This document shows, one piece after another, positions 15,967-24,128 of a stretch of DNA of 64,000 nt. Every line of letters starts with the position of its first letter. The stretch's first letter is position 1. Below the pieces are notes generated by a model, which was given only the letters and a program-made list of their open reading frames with translations, did not search any database and had not been told where the DNA came from. This DNA is from Pseudoflavonifractor_A sp022772585 (lineage in GTDB: Bacteria; Bacillota; Clostridia; Oscillospirales; Oscillospiraceae): assembly GCF_052065415.1 (NCBI RefSeq), contig NZ_JBQHUB010000001.1, forward strand, positions 124,001-188,000, in the 5' to 3' direction. The translations under genes were made by a program, and so were the position numbers.

Positions 15967-16940
15967 AGCCGTCCCTCCTGTTTCAGGTAGTCCAGAACGA
16001 CCTGGGCGGCGGCGGCACCGTCAAAGGGCACCGAGGGCACGCCGGGAAGGGCCAGATCCAGGTCGGTGACCAGGGCCAGCAGGGTGCCGCTGTCGCACAC
16101 CGGCGCGTCGGAATTGCCCTTCCGCACCAGCTCCAGCTTGGGCCAGGGGGAGTGCTTGAAGCCCTCCAGCAGCACCAGATCGGCGTCGGAAAAGCGGGCG
16201 ATAAGCTCCTTTTCATCCACCGGGTCCTGCCGGACGATCTTGTATTTCTCCCGGTCAAAAATAGCGGTGCCCCAGGCCCCGGCGGCCATGTGCTTTCCGG
16301 TGTCGGTGCCCTCGGGATCGGAGGTGAAGAGGTGGCCGTCATGCTTGACGGTGGCAACCTTCAGCCCGGCGGCATTGAGGTGGGGGAGCATGGCGGTGAT
16401 AAGGGTGGTCTTGCCCGAGTTCTTCACACCGCTGACCGCCACCACGGCGGGCTCCCGGTGGCCGGGATTGGTGAAGGTGCCCGACTTGCCGCCCTCCTTG
16501 TACACCAGATGGATATCCGAGATCTCCATGCTCTTGTCGATGGCCTTGCACATGTCGTAGATGGTGAGCAGGGCCACCGACACGCCGGTAAGGGCCTCCA
16601 TCTCCACGCCGGTCTTGGCGTCCAGCTTGGCGGTGCACTCGGCCAGGATGGCGCACTCCTCATGGAGCACGGTGAAGTCCACGGTGCAGTGGGACAGGGC
16701 CAGCGGATGGCACAGAGGGATGAGTTCCGAGGTGCGCTTGGTGGCCATGATGCCCGCTACCCGGGCCACCCCCAGCACATCGCCCTTGGCGGCAGTGTGG
16801 CCGGTGATGGCGTCCATCACCGGGCGGGAGATCTTGATCTTGCCCTGGGCTACCGCCAGGCGGCGGGTGGGATTCTTGGCGGATACGTCCACCATGACGG
16901 CGTTGCCCTCGTCGTCAAAATGGTTGAATTTTGGTTCCAT
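15963..16940 (-). CDS. MoaC-MobB fusion protein
   Basis: A 325-residue protein joining two Moco enzymes. Residues about 1-160 are cyclic pyranopterin monophosphate synthase MoaC (MVDVSAKNPTRRLAVAQGKI, LIPLCHPLALSHCTVDF, GVEMEALTGVSVALLTIYDMCKA, KEGGKSGTF). Residues about 168-325 are the GTP-binding MobB (VVAVSGVKNSGKTTLITAML as P-loop, TVKHDGHLF, VLLEGFKHSPWPKLELVR). MoaC works with MoaA; MobB helps guanylylation by MobA, which is not in this window. The ATG of MEPKF has GGAGG five bases upstream. The tandem order places the MoaC half directly before moaA. Confidence 0.92.
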   Translation of the reverse strand: MEPKFNHFDDEGNAVMVDVSAKNPTRRLAVAQGKIKISRPVMDAITGHTAAKGDVLGVARVAGIMATKRTSELIPLCHPLALSHCTVDFTVLHEECAILAECTAKLDAKTGVEMEALTGVSVALLTIYDMCKAIDKSMEISDIHLVYKEGGKSGTFTNPGHREPAVVAVSGVKNSGKTTLITAMLPHLNAAGLKVATVKHDGHLFTSDPEGTDTGKHMAAGAWGTAIFDREKYKIVRQDPVDEKELIARFSDADLVLLEGFKHSPWPKLELVRKGNSDAPVCDSGTLLALVTDLDLALPGVPSVPFDGAAAAQVVLDYLKQEGRL

Positions 16941-16997
16941 AGGGACCTCCAAAATAAAATCGGTTCAGGGATCAATGCGGGGAGAGACAGGAAAATG

Positions 16998-18203
16998 TTA
17001 CAGCAGCAGGACGTGGACGGTCTGCCCGTCCTCCACGGGGCCGGAGCCGGCGGGGATGTCCACCAGGCAGTTGCAGCCCACCAGGGAGGAGAGCATGCCC
17101 GAGTCGTTCTTGCCGGTGAGGGAGACCGTGCCATGGCGGTACACCCCCCGGAGGAAGCGCCGGCCCGGGCTGGCCTTGGGGAAGGAGCCGGAGACCACGG
17201 CCTGGGCCGGTTGGGCGCGGAAGCGGTCCTCGCCGGTGAGGGCGGCCAGGAGGGGACGGGCCAGCAGCTCAAAGGTGGCGGCGGCCGCAAAGGGATTGCC
17301 CGACAGGGAGAGTACCGGCGTGCCGCCGCACAGGGAGTACATGGCGGGGGTGCCGGGTTTCAGGTTGACCTTCCAGAACCGGCGGTCGGCCCCCAGCATG
17401 GGGAGGACCTGGTGGAAAATGTCCTTGTCCCCGGCGGAGACGCCGCCGGTGGTGATGATGAGGTCGTACCGCTCCGCCGCCCGGCGGATGGCGCCGGCCA
17501 CATCCTCGGGCTGGTCAGGGAGCTGCTCACCGGCAGCGCCGGCGACGCCCAGCTCCTTCAGCCGGGCGGTGATGAGGGCAGCGTTGGAGCCGTAGATCTT
17601 CCCGGGGGGAAGGGGACGGACGCCGGGCTCCACGATCTCGTCTCCGGTGGAAAAGACCATCACCGAGGGACGGCGGAGCACGGATACTTCAGTGACACCG
17701 GCGCTGGCCAGCACACCCACAGCGGCGGCGTCCAGCCGGGTGCCTGCGGGGAGCAGCAGGTCCCCGCAGCGGTAATCCTCGCCCCGGTCGCAGTAGTTGG
17801 CGTGAGGGGGCAGGGCGGCATAGATCTCCACCCGGTCCCGGCCGTTGTCGGTGCGCTCATGTTGGAGCACGCAGTCGCAGCCCTGGGGCAGCATGGCGCC
17901 GGTCATGATACGTATGGCGCAGCCGGGCAGCAGGGGGGCGGCGGGGACGCCGCCGGCATAGACCGTTTCAGTGACCGTCAGAGTGACCGGGCGTTCCCGG
18001 CTGGCTCCGGCGATATCGGCGGAGCGGAGGGCGTACCCGTCCAGGGGGGAACGGTCAAAGGGAGGCTGGTCCAGCGGGGCCTTTACATCCGCCGTCAGGG
18101 TGCGGCCCAGGCAGGCGGCCAGTCCCACCACCTGAGGGCCCAGGGGAGAGAGGCTTTCCTCAAGGATGGACACGGCTTCCTCCAGCTCGATGCGGGTCTT
18201 CAT
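16998..18203 (-). CDS. moeA: Molybdopterin molybdenumtransferase
   Basis: A 401-residue MoeA, which inserts molybdate into adenylated molybdopterin. The N-terminal domains carry PLDQPPFDRSPLDGYALRSADI and IMTGAMLPQGCDCVL. The MoCF domain shows VMVFSTGDEIVEPG, LIITTGGVSAGDKD and VLSLSGNPFAAAATFELLARP. The C-terminal beta-barrel domain ends the protein. It starts 12 bases after the preceding gene behind GGAGGG. A second molybdopterin-binding protein lies just upstream, so two MoeA-like proteins are encoded in tandem. Confidence 0.95.
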   Translation of the reverse strand: MKTRIELEEAVSILEESLSPLGPQVVGLAACLGRTLTADVKAPLDQPPFDRSPLDGYALRSADIAGASRERPVTLTVTETVYAGGVPAAPLLPGCAIRIMTGAMLPQGCDCVLQHERTDNGRDRVEIYAALPPHANYCDRGEDYRCGDLLLPAGTRLDAAAVGVLASAGVTEVSVLRRPSVMVFSTGDEIVEPGVRPLPPGKIYGSNAALITARLKELGVAGAAGEQLPDQPEDVAGAIRRAAERYDLIITTGGVSAGDKDIFHQVLPMLGADRRFWKVNLKPGTPAMYSLCGGTPVLSLSGNPFAAAATFELLARPLLAALTGEDRFRAQPAQAVVSGSFPKASPGRRFLRGVYRHGTVSLTGKNDSGMLSSLVGCNCLVDIPAGSGPVEDGQTVHVLLL

Positions 18204-18215
18204 GGCGGACCCTCC

Positions 18216-19241
18216 TTACGCTTCTTTTCCGAAGGGGCAGATGGGGTAGTGGCACTTCTCGCAGCCCAGGCACAAGCCGCCGTGGCCCAGGCGGGCCAGA
18301 TCGGCGCGGGTGACGGGGACGTTGCACAGCACCCGGGGCAGGATGAGGTCAAAAATGGTGGCCTTGGCGTACATGACGCAGCCGGGCAGGCCCATGACGG
18401 GGGTGCCGTCGGGGAAATGGCCCAGCAGGAACATGGCGCCGGGGAGCACGGGGGCGCCGTAGGCCACCACGTCCACGCCGGCGGCCTTGATGGCGCCGGG
18501 GGTCTGGTCATCGGGGTCCACGCTCATACCGCCGGTGCAGAGAATGAGCTCGGCCCCGGCGTCGTGAGCGGCGCGGATGGCGGAGACGATACCCTCCCGG
18601 TCGTCGGGGACCTTCACGTGGGAGACCACCTCCACGCCGAACTGTTCCAGCTTGGCCATGATGACGGGGGTAAATTTGTCCTCGATGCGGCCGTAAAAGA
18701 CCTCGCTTCCGGTGGTGATGACGGCGGCCTTTTTGCGCACGAAGGGGAGCAGCTCCAGCAGGGGAGTACCGCCGGCGGCTTCCTCGGCGGCCTTTACCTT
18801 GTCCTCAGCCACCACCAGGGGGATGACCCGCATGCCGGCCACTTTGTCCCCGGGGCGGACCACGGTGTTGGTGTGGCGGGTGGCGATCATGATCTCGTCC
18901 AGGGAGTTGACGGCGAAGAGCCGCTCCACATCCACCCGGAACAGGCCGTGAACGGCGGCTTTCAGCTCGATCTTGCCCTCCTTGACCTCGGTAGCAGTCA
19001 TGTTCTCATTTCGGGAGATGGCGCACAGCCGCTGGGCGGCCTCGTCCTCATGGAGCATGCCCTCGGTTTTTTCCCAGACATAGAGGTGGTCCTTGCCCAT
19101 GGAGAGGAGCACGGGGATATCCTCCTCGGCCACTACATGGCCTTTGCGGAAGCGGGCGTCCTTGGTCACGCCCGGGATGATCTGAGTCAGGTCGTGGCAG
19201 AGCACATGGCCCACAGCCTCTTTTGTATCAATGAGTTTCAT
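18216..19241 (-). CDS. Molybdopterin-binding protein with C-terminal cysteine cluster
   Basis: A 341-residue MoeA/MogA-related protein and the first gene of the locus. The N-terminal third resembles the MoeA linker region (AVGHVLCHDLTQIIPG, RFRKGHVVAEEDIPVLLSMGK). A MoCF-biosynthesis domain follows (AAVITTGSEVFYGRIEDKFTPVI, ELILCTGGMSVDPDDQTPGAI, VMGLPGCVMYAKATIFD). It ends in GGLCLGCEKCHYPICPFGK, four cysteines that could bind zinc or an Fe-S cluster. Similar proteins occur in Moco loci of anaerobes with selenium- or xanthine-dehydrogenase-type enzymes; the precise role is not established. GGAGG precedes the ATG, directly after a terminator/leader structure. Confidence 0.85.
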   Translation of the reverse strand: MKLIDTKEAVGHVLCHDLTQIIPGVTKDARFRKGHVVAEEDIPVLLSMGKDHLYVWEKTEGMLHEDEAAQRLCAISRNENMTATEVKEGKIELKAAVHGLFRVDVERLFAVNSLDEIMIATRHTNTVVRPGDKVAGMRVIPLVVAEDKVKAAEEAAGGTPLLELLPFVRKKAAVITTGSEVFYGRIEDKFTPVIMAKLEQFGVEVVSHVKVPDDREGIVSAIRAAHDAGAELILCTGGMSVDPDDQTPGAIKAAGVDVVAYGAPVLPGAMFLLGHFPDGTPVMGLPGCVMYAKATIFDLILPRVLCNVPVTRADLARLGHGGLCLGCEKCHYPICPFGKEA

Positions 19242-19272
19242 TGGAGATCCTCCTTATCAGAATGGGGAACGG

Positions 19273-19465
19273 AAAAAGGGAGCGCCGCGTGAAAAGCGGC
19301 GCTCCCCTGACGATACACGAATATCCACCGCCGCTTGGGCGGCAGTGATCGGAGCAGCCCCTTTTCAAAGAAGGAAGGCCGGGACGTTTCCATCCGGACC
19401 CGCGGCGCAGCAGCATAGGCAGAGCCCTTAGCCGCTTTTGCTCGGAGCAGGTACATCAAAATGAT
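19273..19465 (-). ncRNA. Candidate molybdenum-cofactor (Moco) riboswitch with intrinsic terminator
   Basis: The minus-strand transcript has about 200 bases before the first Moco gene. The aptamer-like part (about 19465-19312) contains CTGCTCCGAG, CTAAGGGCTCTGCCTATGC, GGAAACGTCCCGGCCTTCC and GGGGCTGCTCCGA, which resemble the Moco RNA motif as I remember it. It ends in a perfect 11-bp hairpin (GGGAGCGCCGC arms, 7-base loop, 19278-19306) with a T5 tail at 19273-19277, that is, a transcription terminator about 30 bases before the start codon. Position before Moco genes and terminator coupling are firm; the aptamer class is inference. Confidence 0.7.
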
Positions 19466-19472
19466 TTTTTTC

Positions 19473-19501
19473 ATTATACTATAGAGTTCTTCCGGTTGCA
19501 A
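19473..19501 (-). promoter_or_regulatory. Promoter of the molybdenum locus
   Basis: Reading minus: TTGCAA, exactly 17 bases, TATAAT. It places the transcript start just before the candidate riboswitch. The plus-strand side of this 364-base gap (19502-19605) carries the gluQ leader. Confidence 0.75.
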
Positions 19502-19605
19502 GGGCGGAAAAGCAGCACAGACAAAAATGTTGTGTATACCATTTCGCCGGAGTGTCGTGGTATACTGGTACGGCGATCAGGTGATAATAAAGGAGGAACA
19601 GAGAA

Positions 19606-20568
19606 ATGGAGGAGACGGTAAGGGGCCGGTTTGCACCCAGCCCCAGCGGACGGATGCACTTGGGAAATGTGTTCACCGCCCTGCTGGCCTGGCTCTCGGT
19701 GCGGGCGTCAGGGGGGACCATGGTGCTGCGGATGGAGGACCTGGACCCGGACCGCTGCCGGGCAGAGTACGCCGAGGTGTTGGCCGACGACCTGCGCTGG
19801 CTGGGGCTGGACTGGGATGAGGGCTACCAGAAGGGCGGCCCCCACGGACCCTATCTCCAGAGCGAGCGCACTTTCTATTATAAGGAGTGTTTTGAACACC
19901 TGGAGGCAGAAGGATTGGTATACCCCTGCTTCTGCACCAGGGCGGAGCGGCTGGCCGCCTCGGCGCCCCACCGGTCTGATGGGCGGAATATCTATACCGG
20001 CCGCTGCCGGAGTTTGTCCTCCGCCCAGCGGGCCCAGCGGGCGGGGGAGCGGGACCCGGCCTGGCGGGTCGTGGTCCCGGATGAGCAGGTGTCTTTTACA
20101 GACGGACATATGGGCCGGTACGAAGAGAACCTGCTGACCGACTGCGGGGATTTTATCGTGCGCCGGTCCGACGGGGTCTATGCCTATCAGCTGGCGGTAG
20201 CGGCGGACGACGGGGCCATGAAGATCAGCCAGGTGGTCCGGGGCATGGATCTGCTGGACTCCACTCCCAGGCAGATCTACCTCTACCGGCTGCTGGGACT
20301 GCCTGTTCCCGCGTTTTTCCATGTGCCCCTGCTGGTGGCGCCCGATGGGCGGAGACTCTCCAAGCGGGACCGGGATCTGGACATGGAAGCGCTGCGCGCC
20401 AACAGCTCACCGGAAGAGGTCATCGGCACGCTGGCCTTCCTGGCGGGACAGACTGACCGGCCGGAGCCGGTGCAGGCCAGGGAACTGATCCCTCATTTCC
20501 GGTGGGATCGGGTCCCCCAAAAAGACATAAAAACAGAAACTGATATTTTCGATTATTGTACCGATTAG
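19606..20568 (+). CDS. gluQ: Glutamyl-Q tRNA(Asp) synthetase
   Basis: A 320-residue GluRS paralogue that lacks the anticodon-binding domain and attaches glutamate to the queuosine of tRNA-Asp. The class I signatures are visible: HIGH-like region RFAPSPSGRMHLGN, LRMEDLDPDRC, and KMSKS-like GRRLSKRDRD. The zinc site CFCTRAERLAAS...YTGRC, typical of GluQ-RS, is also present. AAAGGAGG precedes the ATG. It is monocistronic between the Moco leader (divergent) and the glycine riboswitch. Confidence 0.92.
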   Translation: MEETVRGRFAPSPSGRMHLGNVFTALLAWLSVRASGGTMVLRMEDLDPDRCRAEYAEVLADDLRWLGLDWDEGYQKGGPHGPYLQSERTFYYKECFEHLEAEGLVYPCFCTRAERLAASAPHRSDGRNIYTGRCRSLSSAQRAQRAGERDPAWRVVVPDEQVSFTDGHMGRYEENLLTDCGDFIVRRSDGVYAYQLAVAADDGAMKISQVVRGMDLLDSTPRQIYLYRLLGLPVPAFFHVPLLVAPDGRRLSKRDRDLDMEALRANSSPEEVIGTLAFLAGQTDRPEPVQARELIPHFRWDRVPQKDIKTETDIFDYCTD

Positions 20569-20633
20569 TATAGAAAAGTAGCGGGATATTAAGTAATCAC
20601 GAATTTTTAATAATGAATATATAGAATCTCTTG

Positions 20634-20662
20634 TTGTATTTGAAATGCCGATATGTTATAAT
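20634..20662 (+). promoter_or_regulatory. Promoter of the glycine reductase operon
   Basis: TTGTAT, exactly 17 bases, TATAAT, in an AT-rich stretch about 35 bases before the first glycine aptamer. The 20569-20967 gap otherwise holds the riboswitch. Confidence 0.75.
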
Positions 20663-20699
20663 ATAGCCATCGAAAAAACAAATATAGCTGGATGATGGC

Positions 20700-20905
20700 T
20701 GCGGGAGAGTTCGTCCCTCCCTCAGGGACGGCACCGAAGGTATAAGTGGGATTCATCTGCCGAGTGGTCCCGCCAATTTCTCAGGTTTCAGAACCGCGGT
20801 CGGACAGGACTCTGAAAAGACCATGATTCTCGTACATGGCACCGAAGGGGCAACTCCGATGGCTTCGAAAGCGGGGGAAACTCTCAGGTTTTAAACACAG
20901 GGTGC
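20700..20905 (+). ncRNA. Tandem glycine riboswitch (gcvT element)
   Basis: Two successive glycine aptamers are recognisable. The first has GCGGGAGAGTTC, GGCACCGAAGG, AATTTCTCAGG and ends near GGTCGGACAGGAC (about 20700-20811). The second starts at TCTGAAAAGACC and has GGCACCGAAGGGGCAA and GGAAACTCTCAGG (about 20812-20905). The CACCGAAGG and CTCAGG cores are hallmarks of this class. Such riboswitches usually turn genes on when glycine is high, which fits the downstream glycine reductase genes. Between aptamer 2 and the grdX ribosome site are about 50 bases with a T-run (TGTTTTTTC, 20941-20949), where an expression platform may lie. Confidence 0.92.
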
Positions 20906-20967
20906 AGGGCAGATGTAGTAATACGTTGTGTTCTGTATCCTGTTTTTTCTGCAAAGGAGAGAGTGCC

Positions 20968-21354
20968 TTGCTTCTGGTGACAAACAACGAGAAAGTCCGG
21001 GATCAATATGGTTCGCTGTGTACGCTTCAGTTTGTGGACGGCGGCCATGTGGATGTCCTGACACATGTGAGAGACCTGGTCCACAGCGGGCATAAGCTGC
21101 TGACCCATCCGCTGGCCGGCAGTGTCAAGCCCAATGAGACCCCCTTCCGCTCGGTGGCCCTCACCGAGGAGGCGGGCCCTCTGGATCTGGAATCTCTGGA
21201 CCTCATCGAGGCCGCTCTCGGCGTGTGCCGTCAGTTTAAGCCCCGGTTCCACCGGGGAGACGACGCGCCTGCCGACATGCGTGAGGACTTTGCGGAAATC
21301 GATTTTCGGCTGATCCATGGGGCGATAGCCCCGCATCTACAAAAAGGAGAGTGA
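20968..21354 (+). CDS. grdX: GrdX family protein
   Basis: A 128-residue protein of the GrdX family, found at the start of glycine reductase operons; its function is unknown. The N-terminus LLVTNNEKVRDQYG is typical. The TTG at 20968 is the best start: AAAGGAGAG lies 6-7 bases upstream and no ATG fits near the conserved N-terminus; the frame upstream runs into the riboswitch. grdE follows after 4 bases. Its presence supports assignment of the following genes to glycine reductase rather than to the D-proline enzyme. Confidence 0.85.
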   Translation: MLLVTNNEKVRDQYGSLCTLQFVDGGHVDVLTHVRDLVHSGHKLLTHPLAGSVKPNETPFRSVALTEEAGPLDLESLDLIEAALGVCRQFKPRFHRGDDAPADMREDFAEIDFRLIHGAIAPHLQKGE

Positions 21355-21358
21355 GACT

Positions 21359-22639
21359 ATGCGGCTGGAATTAGGCGAAATTCACATCAGCGACATTAAG
21401 CTCGGCGACTGCTCCAAGGTGGAGAACGGCACCCTCTACGTCAACGTGGAGGAGCTCCGCGCTCTGCTGCTGGAGGACGAGGACCTGGCCTCGGTTGACT
21501 TCGAGGTGGTCCATCCCGGCGAGTCCGTGCGCGTCCTGCCCGTCAAGGACGTCATCGAGCCCCGCGTCAAGGTGGAGGGCAACGGCGGCGTGTTCCCCGG
21601 CGTCATCTCCAAGGTCGGCACCGTGGGCAGCGGCAAGACCCATGTTCTCAAGGGCTGCGCCGTGGTCACCACCGGCAAGGTGGTGGGCTTCCAGGAGGGT
21701 ATCATCGACATGAGCGGCCCCGGCGCCGACTACACCCCCTTCTCCAAGCTCCACAACCTGGTCATGATCTGTGAGCCCAAGGAGGGCATCAAGCAGCATC
21801 AGCACGAGCACGCCATCCGGATGGCCGGCCTGAAGGCTGCCACCTACCTGGGCGAGCTGGCCCGTACCCTGACTCCTGACGAGACCAAGGTCTATGAGAC
21901 CTCCGGCGTCATGAGCGGCAAGGAGAAGTATCCCGACCTGCCCCGCGTGGGCTACGTCCTGATGCTCCAGAGCCAGGGCCTGCTGCATGACACCTATGTC
22001 TACGGCGTTGACATGAAGCGCTCCATGCCCACCATTCTCAACCCCACTGAGACCATGGACGGCGCCATCCTGAGCGGCAACTGCGTGTCCGCCTGCGACA
22101 AGAACACCACCTATCATCACCTGAACAACCCCGTCATTGCCGACCTGCTGGAGCAGCACGGCAAGACCCTGAACTTCGTTGGCGTTATCATCACCAACGA
22201 GAACGTGTACCTGATGGACAAGGAGCGCTCTTCCGACTGGTCCACCAAGCTGGCTCAGTTCCTGGAGCTGGACGGCGCCCTGGTCTCTCAGGAGGGCTTC
22301 GGCAACCCCGATACCGACCTGATCATGAACTGCAAGAAGCTGGAGGCTGCCGGCATCAAGACCGTCATCATCACCGACGAGTACGCCGGCCGTGACGGCG
22401 CTTCCCAGTCCCTGGCCGACGCCGATCCCGCTGCCGACGCGGTGGTCACCGGCGGCAACGCCAACATGGTCATCCACCTGCCCAAGATGGACAAGGTCAT
22501 CGGCCACCCCGAGGCTGCCAACATCATCGCCGGCGGCTTTGACGGCGCTCTGGAGCCCGACGGTTCCATCACCGCTGAGCTGCAGGTCATTACTGGCGCC
22601 ACCAACGAGATGGGCTTCAACAAGCTCAGCGCCAGATAA
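21359..22639 (+). CDS. grdE: Glycine reductase component B, alpha/beta precursor (GrdE)
   Basis: A 426-residue proprotein of glycine reductase protein B, the substrate-binding part that activates glycine as a Schiff base. The chain is cleaved before the cysteine at position 242 in GNCVSACDKNTTYHH to give two subunits, the beta/alpha one bearing an N-terminal pyruvoyl (or similar carbonyl) group. The motif and its position match the family. The gene follows grdX with a GGAGAG site and precedes grdB by 14 bases. Betaine- and sarcosine-specific paralogues share this subunit type, so substrate specificity rests on the glycine riboswitch upstream. Confidence 0.92.
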   Translation: MRLELGEIHISDIKLGDCSKVENGTLYVNVEELRALLLEDEDLASVDFEVVHPGESVRVLPVKDVIEPRVKVEGNGGVFPGVISKVGTVGSGKTHVLKGCAVVTTGKVVGFQEGIIDMSGPGADYTPFSKLHNLVMICEPKEGIKQHQHEHAIRMAGLKAATYLGELARTLTPDETKVYETSGVMSGKEKYPDLPRVGYVLMLQSQGLLHDTYVYGVDMKRSMPTILNPTETMDGAILSGNCVSACDKNTTYHHLNNPVIADLLEQHGKTLNFVGVIITNENVYLMDKERSSDWSTKLAQFLELDGALVSQEGFGNPDTDLIMNCKKLEAAGIKTVIITDEYAGRDGASQSLADADPAADAVVTGGNANMVIHLPKMDKVIGHPEAANIIAGGFDGALEPDGSITAELQVITGATNEMGFNKLSAR

Positions 22640-22653
22640 GGAGGGGAACTGTA

Positions 22654-23958
22654 ATGAGTTTTAGAGTTGTTCATTATATCAACCAGTTCTTCGCCCAGAT
22701 CGGCGGCGAGGAGAAGGCTGATTACGCGCCCGAGTACCGCGAGGGTGCTGTGGGCCCCGGCCTGGCGCTGAACGCCGCGTTCAAGGGCGAGGCTGAGATT
22801 GTCGGTACTGTCATCTGCGGCGACTCCTACTTCAACGAGAACCTGGAGTCCGCCAAGGCCACCGTGCTGAAGATGATTTCCGACGCCAAGCCCGACGTGG
22901 TCATCTGCGGTCCTGCCTTCAACGCCGGCCGTTACGGCGTGGCCTGCGGCACCGTGGCTGCCGCCGTGAAGGATGAGCTGGGCCTGCCCGTCGTCACCGG
23001 TATGTACGAGGAGAACCCCGGCGCCGACATGTTCAAGAACAAGGTCTATATCATCGCCACCAAGAACAACGCCGCCGGCATGCGCCAGGCCGCTCCCAAG
23101 ATGGCCGCTCTGGCCCTGAAGCTGGCCAAGGGCGAGAAGGTCGGCGCCTCCGCCGAGGAGGGCTACATGCCCAACGGCCTGCGCGTCAACTTCTTTGAGG
23201 CTGAGCGCGGTTCCACCCGTGCCGTGAAGATGCTGCTCAACAAGCTCGCCGGCAAGCCCTACACCACCGAGTTCCCCATGCCCTCCTTCGACCGCGTCGC
23301 CCCCGGTCCGGCCATCACCGATCTGGCTCACACCACCATCGCTCTGGTCACCTCCGGCGGCATCGTGCCCAAGGGCAACCCCGATCACATCGAGTCCTCC
23401 TCCGCCTCCAAGTTCGGCCGCTATGACATCAGCGGCTTCGAGGATCTGACCGCTGCCGACCATGAGACCGCTCACGGCGGCTACGATCCGGTCTACGCCA
23501 ACGAGGACGCCGACCGCGTTCTGCCTGTGGACGTGCTGCGCAAGATGGAGAAGGAAGGCAAGATCGGCGGCATCTATCCCTACTTCTTCACCACCGTCGG
23601 CAACGGCACCGCTGTTGCCAGCGCCAAGAAGTACGGCGAGGCCATCGGCAAGGAGCTTCGGGATGCCGGCATTAAGGCCGCCATCCTGACCTCTACGTGA
23701 GGCACCTGCACTCGTTGCGGTGCAACGATGGTTAAAGAGATCGAGCGTGCTGGCGTGACCGTGGTGCATATGTGCACCGTCACCCCCATCTCCATGACGG
23801 TTGGCGCCAACCGTATTGTCCCCACGATCGCGATTCCTCACCCCCTGGGCAACCCCGCCCTCACTCACGAGGAGGAGTTTGAGCTGCGCTACAAGCTGGT
23901 CGAGAAGGCCCTCAAGGCTTTACAGACTCCCGTGGATGACCAGACCATCTTCGACTGA
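22654..23958 (+). CDS. grdB: Glycine reductase component B gamma subunit GrdB, selenoprotein
   Basis: A 434-residue selenoprotein subunit of glycine reductase protein B. The frame is open across 22654-23958 if the UGA at 23698-23700 is read as selenocysteine (codon 349). The local sequence is ILTST-Sec-GTCTRCGATMVKE, the UxxCxxC motif of GrdB/GrdF/GrdH with Sec at the conserved place. The 86 residues after it (ending TPVDDQTIFD) are in the same frame and are clearly family sequence, so the UGA is not a true stop. The Sec attacks the activated glycine and passes the carboxymethyl group to the selenoprotein GrdA. GGAGGGG precedes the ATG. Simple gene callers will split it into two genes. Specificity (glycine, betaine or sarcosine) is inferred from the riboswitch. 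Confidence 0.93.
23698..23736 (+). promoter_or_regulatory. UGA selenocysteine codon and putative bacterial SECIS hairpin
   Basis: The UGA at 23698-23700 is followed by the stem TGCAC (23707-23711) / GTGCA (23720-23724) with the 8-base loop TCGTTGCG. A hairpin at this distance is what SelB-directed UGA recoding needs in bacteria, and its coding sequence is the TCTRCGATM part of GrdB. An alternative fold CGTTG/CAACG exists in the same bases; the exact structure is uncertain. Confidence 0.65.
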
Positions 23959-23976
23959 TTTTCCAAATCAGCTCCG

Positions 23977-24012
23977 AAATCCCCGTCGCCCATTGGGCGG
24001 CGGGGATTTTTT
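23977..24012 (+). terminator. Terminator of the grd operon
   Basis: AAATCCCCGTCGCCC, short loop ATT, GGGCGGCGGGGATTTTTT. It ends the transcript after grdB, so grdX-grdE-grdB is the whole operon here. Confidence 0.9.
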
Positions 24013-24128
24013 CGTGCCGGGAGGATTTACAGGAGAAGGCTCTTTTGGTATCCTTTTTTCAGACTATATTCAGATTCAAGCGGTAGAATGACAAAAACGA
24101 CTTGATATCGAAGCAAGGAGGGATCGCC

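Noticed and set aside
16152..19292. 1046-codon plus-strand frame across the Moco genes
   Set aside because: Antisense shadow of moaC-mobB, moeA and the molybdopterin-binding gene; no ribosome site or family resemblance.
23698..23727. Nonsense mutation or two separate genes at the grdB UGA
   Set aside because: The downstream frame is the same, matches the family C-terminus, and Sec at this position is the known state of the enzyme.
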